This document shows, one piece after another, positions 6,915-9,170 of a DNA stretch of 9,170 nucleotides. The translations under genes were made by a program, and so were the position numbers. Origin of the DNA: Enterenecus faecium (GTDB taxonomy: Bacteria > Bacillota > Clostridia > Oscillospirales > Oscillospiraceae). The notes under the pieces were generated by a model, which saw only the letters and a program-made list of their open reading frames with translations, ran no database searches and was not told the DNA's origin. Numbering within the stretch: position 1 is the first letter of the stretch; each line of letters starts with the position of its first letter. The stretch covers positions 1-9,170 of the forward strand of contig DVFO01000043.1 of NCBI GenBank assembly GCA_018713215.1. Reading direction: 5' to 3'.

Positions 6915-6915
6915 C

Positions 6916-6950
6916 AAAAAACGCCGGAACGGCCATGGCCAATTCCAGCG
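6916..6950 (-). terminator. Intrinsic terminator/attenuator in the rpmG leader
   Basis: On the minus strand, arms 6943-6950 (CGCTGGAA) and 6922-6929 (TTCCGGCG) form an 8-bp stem with one G.T pair. The top is GC-rich and contains a GGCC palindrome, and T6 (6916-6921) follows at once. It lies in the 5' leader about 140 bases after the predicted start and before the first gene, so as a working terminator it must be conditional or leaky. A second GC hairpin followed by TTTT lies just upstream at 6959-6974. Confidence 0.7.
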
Positions 6951-6958
6951 CTTCAAAA

Positions 6959-6974
6959 GGGTGCCGGGGCACCC
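6959..6974 (-). other. GC-rich hairpin upstream of the rpmG attenuator
   Basis: A perfect 6-bp stem (GGGTGC / GCACCC) with a 4-base loop is followed on the minus strand by TTTT. It lies in tandem with the attenuator hairpin and could be part of an alternative fold or a weak pause site. Confidence 0.4.
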
Positions 6975-7035
6975 TACATCTGCTACGGGAAACCGGCCTT
7001 TGCCTCCCTGTGACCCTATCGAAGAGGGGAGAGGG

Positions 7036-7070
7036 TTTTTGTGTTCATCCCGTAAAAATGCGCACAAAAA
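7036..7070 (-). other. 5'-proximal stem in the rpmG leader RNA
   Basis: An exact 8-bp inverted repeat (TTTTTGTG / CACAAAAA) closes a 19-base loop in the first 60 bases of the predicted leader. The sequence further along, 6975-7035, contains several runs of GGG and CCC able to pair, such as TCCCGTA near 6987 with TACGGGA near 7051, so the leader is probably highly structured. No known riboswitch or T-box consensus was recognised. Confidence 0.4.
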
Positions 7071-7095
7071 GAAAGCCCTGCTCACAGGTGCATCC

Positions 7096-7124
7096 AGCAT
7101 ATCACAGGGGTGAGGGGTTGTCAA
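7096..7124 (-). promoter_or_regulatory. Sigma-A promoter of the rpmG-secE-nusG-rplKA operon
   Basis: On the minus strand, -35 TTGACA (7119-7124) is 17 bases from -10 TATGCT (7096-7101), which is preceded by an extended -10 TGN. The predicted transcription start is near 7089, leaving a leader of about 210 bases before rpmG. The -35 box overlaps the -35 of the divergent ruvX promoter by five bases. Confidence 0.85.
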
Positions 7125-7146
7125 GAGAAAATTTATCCTTTATAAT
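7118..7146 (+). promoter_or_regulatory. Sigma-A promoter of ruvX
   Basis: -35 TTGTCA (7118-7123), a 17-base spacer and a perfect -10 TATAAT (7141-7146) lie just upstream of the ruvX ribosome binding site. Transcription should start near 7153, giving a leader of only about 25 bases. The near-palindromic TTGTCAA provides -35 hexamers on both strands. Confidence 0.85.
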
Positions 7147-7177
7147 CGTTTTACCAAACAATCAGGAGGACGAACCT

Positions 7178-7594
7178 ATGCGAGTGATGGCGGTGGACTA
7201 CGGAGATGCCCGGACCGGGGTGGCCATTTCCGATGCCTTGGGGATGCTGGCGGGATTCACCACGGTGATTCACAGCCGGAAGGCGGACCAGGTGGCCCAG
7301 GAGATCGGCAAGCTGGTGCAGGAGCACCGGGTGGAGGAGCTGGTCATGGGCTTTCCCAGGAACATGGACGGCACAGAGGGCCCCCGGGCGGAGCTGTACC
7401 GGGCCTTTGCCCAGCAGCTTCAAGAGGTGACGGGGATGGAGGTGCACCTGTGGGACGAGCGGCGCACCACCATTGAGGCTCACCAGATTCTCCACGCCTC
7501 GGGGAAGAAGATGAAGCAGCATAAAAAGAATGTGGATGCTGTGGCCGCTACCTTAATATTAGAGGGGTATCTCAATAAGCTGCGGCGCAAATGA
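7178..7594 (+). CDS. ruvX: Holliday junction resolvase-like protein RuvX/YqgF
   Basis: This is a cytoplasmic RNase H-fold nuclease of the YqgF family, implicated in 16S rRNA 5'-end maturation and annotated as a putative Holliday junction resolvase. The 138-residue length is normal. Family motifs are all present: VDYGDARTGVA (6-16, first catalytic Asp at D7), GFPRNMDGTEG (58-68), WDERRTT (92-98, acidic pair D93/E94) and NVDAVAATLILEGYL (118-132, Asp at D120). The start is the ATG at 7178, preceded by AGGAGGA (7164-7170); the open frame upstream is not coding. Composition is GC-rich like the ribosomal block. No intrinsic terminator follows, and an AT-rich region begins right at its stop codon. 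Confidence 0.95.
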   Translation: MRVMAVDYGDARTGVAISDALGMLAGFTTVIHSRKADQVAQEIGKLVQEHRVEELVMGFPRNMDGTEGPRAELYRAFAQQLQEVTGMEVHLWDERRTTIEAHQILHASGKKMKQHKKNVDAVAATLILEGYLNKLRRK

Positions 7595-7668
7595 TTTGAT
7601 AAGAAATAAGTAAAGTTAGAGTAGTGTTTATTCTGAATATTTAATTTTGCGTTTTGGGAGAAAATGTA

Positions 7669-8622
7669 ATGAATGTGAAGCCACGAATTTTTATTGGTTC
7701 CTCTGCAGAAAGCAAGGAATTTGCAGAGGTGGTTTCTCGCTATTTAGGTCGAAAATATGAGTGTGTTGTGTGGTCAAATTGTTTCTTTGACTTAAATGCA
7801 ACGACCTATGAGACCTTGGCTAGAAAGGCGATAATTTTCGATTACGCAGTTTATATTGGCGGAAAAGATGACTTTGTCATACGCAAGCAAGATGGAAGCA
7901 CCAAGTATGCACCACGTGATAATGTTTATCTGGAATTTGGCCTATATGCTGGGATTCTTTCCCCAGCTAGAAGTTTTTTCTTAGTTCACAAGGAGTGTAG
8001 AATTGCTACAGATTTATTAGGAGTAACAGTAGCTCTGTTTCATGATAAAAAATCTATTCAGGCTTGCTGTAAACAGGTGGATCGCTCAATTGAGAGAGAA
8101 TGCCGGAAAAACCGCATTCAGCTTCTTCCATCTACAAGCTTAGCTATGGGATATTATACTAACTTTTTGTGTCAAATAAAAAATGCTGTACTCGATAGGA
8201 AAGACAACTTCATAGATGGGTGGAGTTATGATGAAAAGAAGAAAAATCTGCGCATTGAAGTTGTACTTCCGGATGATGTTTATGTAGACTGGCAGAGCTG
8301 GGCAGATAGATATGCCAAACACAATGGATTGTGCAGGGTGTCATTTAATGGAAGTACACGGACAATGGGTATTTTAATGGATAAAGATACATTTGATGCA
8401 ACTGGAGTTTTGAGAGTTATGGATGTTCCACAGACGCTCCGTGCCTCTTTTGCAGCGGTAGATTTGGTATTAGGGCAAGATTATCTCGGAGAAGATGAAG
8501 TAGCACAATTGGCTAAGGAAAATGAAGTAAGAAATTTTTGCGCAACATTGAAGAATTTAATAAAAAAAGATGCATATTTATCTGAGATTGTTGAGATATC
8601 TATGGTGAATGCCCATTTTTGA
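7669..8622 (+). CDS. cap12: TIR-STING protein (CBASS-type cyclic-dinucleotide-gated NADase effector)
   Basis: This 317-residue protein combines two domains. Residues 5-125 are a TIR domain of the Cap12/Pycsar-effector type, with a PRIFIGSSAE opening strand, VVWSN (33-37), and APRDNVYLEFGLYAG (81-95) whose Glu (E89) is the likely NADase catalytic residue. Residues 155-317 resemble bacterial and animal STING: LAMGYYTNFL (158-167) aligns by eye with human LAWSYYIGYL, LRIEVVLPDD (194-203) with LYILLPLD, then VMDVPQTLRA (250-259), and a helix with ENEVRNFCATLKNLI (284-298) with KLFCRTLEDIL. Characterised bacterial TIR-STINGs bind c-di-GMP, form filaments and destroy NAD+, killing phage-infected cells. 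The start is ATG 7669, 8 bases after GGGAG; a TTG at 7654 abuts that site and is less likely. The gene is much more AT-rich than its neighbours. No CD-NTase lies on either side within the window. Domain identity is from reading motifs, not from a search. Confidence 0.85.
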   Translation: MNVKPRIFIGSSAESKEFAEVVSRYLGRKYECVVWSNCFFDLNATTYETLARKAIIFDYAVYIGGKDDFVIRKQDGSTKYAPRDNVYLEFGLYAGILSPARSFFLVHKECRIATDLLGVTVALFHDKKSIQACCKQVDRSIERECRKNRIQLLPSTSLAMGYYTNFLCQIKNAVLDRKDNFIDGWSYDEKKKNLRIEVVLPDDVYVDWQSWADRYAKHNGLCRVSFNGSTRTMGILMDKDTFDATGVLRVMDVPQTLRASFAAVDLVLGQDYLGEDEVAQLAKENEVRNFCATLKNLIKKDAYLSEIVEISMVNAHF

Positions 8623-8669
8623 AAAACTAGTTTCGCATTTAGTTTAGTTCAGTTTACAAGGAACTACAC

Positions 8670-8690
8670 GCAGACCGTGAAACGGGTTGC
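8670..8690. repeat. Short inverted repeat after the TIR-STING gene
   Basis: An imperfect 9-bp stem with a GAA loop (arms 8670-8678 and 8682-8690) lies 48 bases after the TIR-STING stop codon and directly abuts the larger 8692-8747 inverted repeat. Confidence 0.4.
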
Positions 8691-8691
8691 T

Positions 8692-8747
8692 GACAACAAA
8701 CGGCGGTATGCTCCCGGAGAGGGCAGCATACCGCCTGTTTTGTTGTC
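8692..8747. terminator. Large two-part inverted repeat, probable bidirectional terminator
   Basis: The outer arms GACAACAAA (8692-8700) and TTTGTTGTC (8739-8747) pair perfectly, and the inner arms GGCGGTATGCT (8702-8712) and AGCATACCGCC (8725-8735) form a perfect 11-bp GC-rich stem. A T-rich stretch follows on the plus strand and the opposite A-rich arm gives T's on the minus strand. It would terminate TIR-STING transcripts and shield the oriT region; it may also be part of the mobile element's conserved terminal structure. Confidence 0.7.
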
Positions 8748-8774
8748 TGGGGTTTCCAAAGGGGGGGCCTCTTT

Positions 8775-8816
8775 GGCACACGACTTTGCTTGCAAAGTGT
8801 AGTGTGTTATACGCTC
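8775..8816 (+). other. Candidate MobV (pMV158-family) origin of transfer, oriT
   Basis: The stretch contains GGCACACG, then a perfect 7-bp stem ACTTTGC-TT-GCAAAGT (8783-8798), then TAGTGTG immediately followed by TTATAC. Recalled from knowledge of pMV158, its oriT has GCACAC, an ACTTTAT...ATAAAGT hairpin and the nick site TAGTGTG/TTATAC in the same order and spacing, so the match covers the recognition hairpin and the cleavage site. The predicted nick is between 8806 and 8807 on the plus strand. CACAC (8778-8782) can also pair with GTGTG (8802-8806), extending the stem to the nick. In this family the mob relaxase gene lies downstream in the same direction, which would be beyond the right edge. 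The comparison is from memory, not an alignment. Confidence 0.75.
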
Positions 8817-8892
8817 TGTCGGCGTTGCAGTGAAAATGCCGTTGCCGCCGAGGAGGGCAAGGGCATTTGAAGCGGCAGGAAAACAGGGCTGT

Positions 8893-8917
8893 GCTTGCGT
8901 GGCGTGGAGCCGCAAGC
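8893..8917. repeat. Inverted repeat
   Basis: A perfect 7-bp inverted repeat, GCTTGCG (8893-8899) and CGCAAGC (8911-8917), with an 11-base loop lies within the mobilization region. No T-run is attached. Confidence 0.45.
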
Positions 8918-9048
8918 GCAGGTCTGGTTTCATCGGCAGACAGGGCGTATATGAAAGCCCCGTCCCTCGTCCTACGCTCCAACTTGTGGACAAAGTGTCC
9001 CGAAGTTGTGGCCACACTCCCGGAAAAGTAGCAGGACAACGGGCAACC

Positions 9049-9087
9049 GTCAAGGCTGAAATGAACGGGTTTACACCCGGCCTTGAC
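9049..9087. repeat. Nested inverted repeat (two-stem structure)
   Basis: The outer arms GTCAAGGC (9049-9056) and GCCTTGAC (9080-9087) are perfect. The 23-base interior holds a second perfect stem, CGGGT (9066-9070) and ACCCG (9075-9079), with a TTAC loop. There is no T-run, so a DNA-binding site or folded RNA is more likely than a terminator. Confidence 0.55.
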
Positions 9088-9121
9088 CTCCGCCCGCTGT
9101 CCCGCTGGATGGGTGGACAAG

Positions 9122-9150
9122 GCGGCCAATCCCTCAAAGTGCTTGGCCGC
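9122..9150 (+). terminator. Inverted repeat with T-rich tail at the right edge
   Basis: Perfect 8-bp arms, GCGGCCAA (9122-9129) and TTGGCCGC (9143-9150), flank a 13-base loop, followed on the plus strand by TCTCTTTCT. This could be an intrinsic terminator or an attenuator ahead of a gene beginning just outside the window. Confidence 0.5.
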
Positions 9151-9170
9151 TCTCTTTCTGATTTTGAGGT

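Larger units (their letters stand above)
8623..9170. other. Gene-poor, repeat-rich mobilization region
   Basis: This stretch of about 550 bases has no convincing gene. It is GC-richer than the TIR-STING gene and packed with inverted repeats at 8670-8690, 8692-8747, 8779-8806, 8893-8917, 8988-9000, 9049-9087 and 9122-9150. A MobV-like transfer origin lies near 8775-8816. Two overlapping minus-strand open frames (8644-9129 and 8664-9137) cover nearly the same bases in different frames and run through all the hairpins; they look spurious. The window ends in TTTTGAGGT, which could be the ribosome binding site of a rightward gene just outside, possibly the relaxase. Confidence 0.65.

Noticed and set aside
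7013..7050. Possible short leader peptide (about 10 codons, minus strand, starting near 7048) in the rpmG leader
   Set aside because: There is no ribosome binding site before its ATG and no run of a regulatory amino acid, so a peptide-attenuation mechanism is not supported.
6880..7089. T-box or known riboswitch in the rpmG leader
   Set aside because: No T-box core or specifier arrangement and no recognisable riboswitch consensus could be found; only generic hairpins and a terminator are visible.
4413..7113. Long plus-strand open frames (about 420-440 codons) opposite the ribosomal and nusG genes
   Set aside because: They are shadows of conserved minus-strand genes (rplA, rplK, nusG, secE, rpmG), with compositionally biased translations and no family resemblance.
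7595..7668. A dedicated promoter for the TIR-STING gene
   Set aside because: The stretch is AT-rich and offers several weak -10-like hexamers (for example TATTCT at 7629-7634), but none has a convincing -35 at proper spacing. Read-through from ruvX is equally possible.
8644..9137. Two overlapping minus-strand open frames of 161 and 157 codons covering the oriT region
   Set aside because: They occupy the same bases in different frames and read straight through every inverted repeat and the oriT. Their translations are Pro/Arg/Cys-rich with no recognisable fold, and neither has a convincing ribosome binding site. They look like chance frames in GC-rich structured DNA.
1..9170. CRISPR array, tRNA or rRNA genes
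   Set aside because: No regularly spaced direct repeats, cloverleaf-like sequences or rRNA signatures were seen on either strand.

Overview
The window looks like a chromosomal segment of a fairly GC-rich Firmicute, most likely a gut Clostridia member of the Oscillospirales (Flavonifractor/Oscillibacter-like). That is inferred from the GC-rich Firmicute-type ribosomal proteins, strong AGGAGG ribosome binding sites, near-consensus sigma-A promoters and the rpmG-secE-nusG-rplKA-rplJL order. No 16S sequence is present, so the taxon is a guess.

Positions 1-7124 are one leftward block on the minus strand. Read in transcription order, a strong promoter at about 7110 and a structured leader with an attenuator-like hairpin feed rpmG, secE, nusG, rplK and rplA. 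A second, perfect-consensus promoter (4509-4537) and an L10 autoregulatory leader then feed rplJ and rplL, which end at a strong terminator (3299-3348). Beyond it a third promoter (3212-3240) drives patB (PLP-dependent C-S lyase), trkA and trkH (potassium uptake), with trkH running off the left edge. rpoB, the usual neighbour after rplL, is absent. ruvX (7178-7594) is divergent from the ribosomal operon, and the two promoters share overlapping -35 boxes.

Immediately after ruvX the base composition drops sharply and the character changes from housekeeping to accessory. A 317-residue gene (7669-8622) encodes a TIR-STING protein: an N-terminal NADase-type TIR domain joined to a bacterial STING cyclic-dinucleotide receptor domain, the class known as effectors of CBASS anti-phage systems. 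No CD-NTase (the usual cyclase partner) is in the window. The last 550 bases carry no convincing gene. They hold a chain of inverted repeats and a sequence closely resembling a pMV158/MobV-type origin of transfer (nick site TAGTGTG/TTA at 8806/8807).

The most interesting object is therefore an apparently cyclase-less TIR-STING next to a mobilization origin, placed against the 3' end of a conserved housekeeping gene. This suggests a mobilizable element carrying a defence cargo. The relaxase gene would be expected just past the right edge, where the window ends in a possible ribosome binding site (GAGGT).
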